From Hyparrhenia diplandra (Eukaryota > Streptophyta > Magnoliopsida > Poales > Poaceae): DNA of 64,000 bases. The stretch covers positions 87,827 through 151,826 of the forward strand of contig JADLZK010010182.1 in NCBI GenBank assembly GCA_015847255.1, in the 5' to 3' direction. The notes below the pieces were generated by a model. It ran no database searches. It saw only the letters and a program-made list of their open reading frames with translations, and was not told the origin of the DNA. Shown piece after piece: positions 63,738-64,000 of this stretch; position 1 is the stretch's first letter; the number at the start of each line of letters is the position of its first letter. A program made the translations under genes and the position numbers.

Positions 63738-64000
63738 CAAAAAAAAAAAAAAAATATCAAAAAAAAAAAAAAAAAAAAAAAAATGGGGCATATCCAAAAA
63801 AAAAAAATGGGGTATATTAAAAAAAAAAATTCTATATATATATTTTTATATATTTATGTGTTTCATAAAATATTTTTATTAACAAAATATTTTGGAAAAC
63901 TAAAAAAAAAAATCTTTATAAATAAAATAAGTCTTTACATGAAAAATAAAGAAAAATATTTTCTACATAAAAAGTATATACAAAAATATTTTTTAAAATA
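63738..64000. repeat. A-rich low-complexity tract
   Basis: Long A-runs broken by ATGGGGCATATCC and ATGGGGTATATT, then AT-rich words to the end of the window. No coding sequence. Confidence 0.8.

Larger units (their letters stand above)
59933..64000 (+). mobile_element. Athila-3: 5' part of a third Athila element, runs off the window
   Basis: LTR 59933-61619, primer site, decayed gag and protease; pol lies beyond the window or is lost. The gag sequence is of the classic Athila type and differs from the gag of Athila-1 and -2, so this is another family. Confidence 0.82.

Overview
This is nuclear DNA from a grass (Poaceae), and almost all of it is transposable elements. The evidence is LTR retrotransposons of the Tat and Athila lineages, Copia LTRs with an initiator-tRNA-Met type primer site, LINE tails, CACTA-type subterminal repeats, and one GC-rich cytochrome P450 of the CYP71 clan with the typical single intron. 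No tRNA, rRNA, CRISPR or bacterial features were seen. The species cannot be fixed from the sequence alone; the P450 resembles the CYP99A type known from rice.

Layout. (1) 35-11951 is a complete Tat-lineage Ty3/gypsy element with TGTTGGGT...ACCCAACA ends and a 5-bp target-site duplication GAGTC. It carries gag, protease, RT, two RNase H domains and integrase on the plus strand. Downstream are an 82-bp tandem array and a large antisense gene with introns and its own TATA box. (2) 11957-14003 holds a reversed Copia LTR (12227-13457) and a CACTA-type end rich in CTCGGTAG motifs. (3) 14607-16278 (minus) is the only intact host gene, a 515-residue P450. Its 5' flank carries a solo Copia LTR, a truncated second copy of the gene, and several scattered copies of its upstream region, one of them inverted. 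(4) 17811-28020 is a 5'-truncated LINE on the minus strand, split by an 8.1-kb non-coding LTR element (17962-26043, target duplication GTAAC), here called LARD+. (5) 28985-30045 holds more P450-upstream fragments and a 172-bp near-palindrome. (6) 30082-56033 is a four-level nest. Athila-1 (30082-) was entered by Athila-2 (37491-55565, duplication GGGAC). Athila-2 was entered by a second non-coding element on the minus strand (LARD-, 43340-52845, duplication AGGAG). LARD- was entered by an element that left a solo LTR (46988-48739, duplication CATGC). (7) 56034-59932 is anonymous sequence: a possible CACTA start, a CpG-rich tract, a MITE and GC-rich DNA with no recognisable gene. (8) 59933-64000 is the 5' part of a third Athila element running off the window.

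How the parts relate. LARD+ and LARD- share LTR sequence, primer-site type and 3' untranslated structure with Athila-2, so Athila-2 or a sister is their probable source of enzymes. All four Athila-type LTR families keep a short hairpin at the first bases of the LTR and a shared module near the 3' end of the LTR, although the rest of their sequence has diverged. Every retrotransposon reading frame is broken by stops or frameshifts, so none of the copies here looks able to move by itself. The antisense gene of the Tat element, the 3' gene of Athila-1 with its own TATA box, and the conserved LTR structures are the most unusual items. Several LTR pairs differ by repeated CAG/CGT swaps that look more like a sequencing artefact than mutation.
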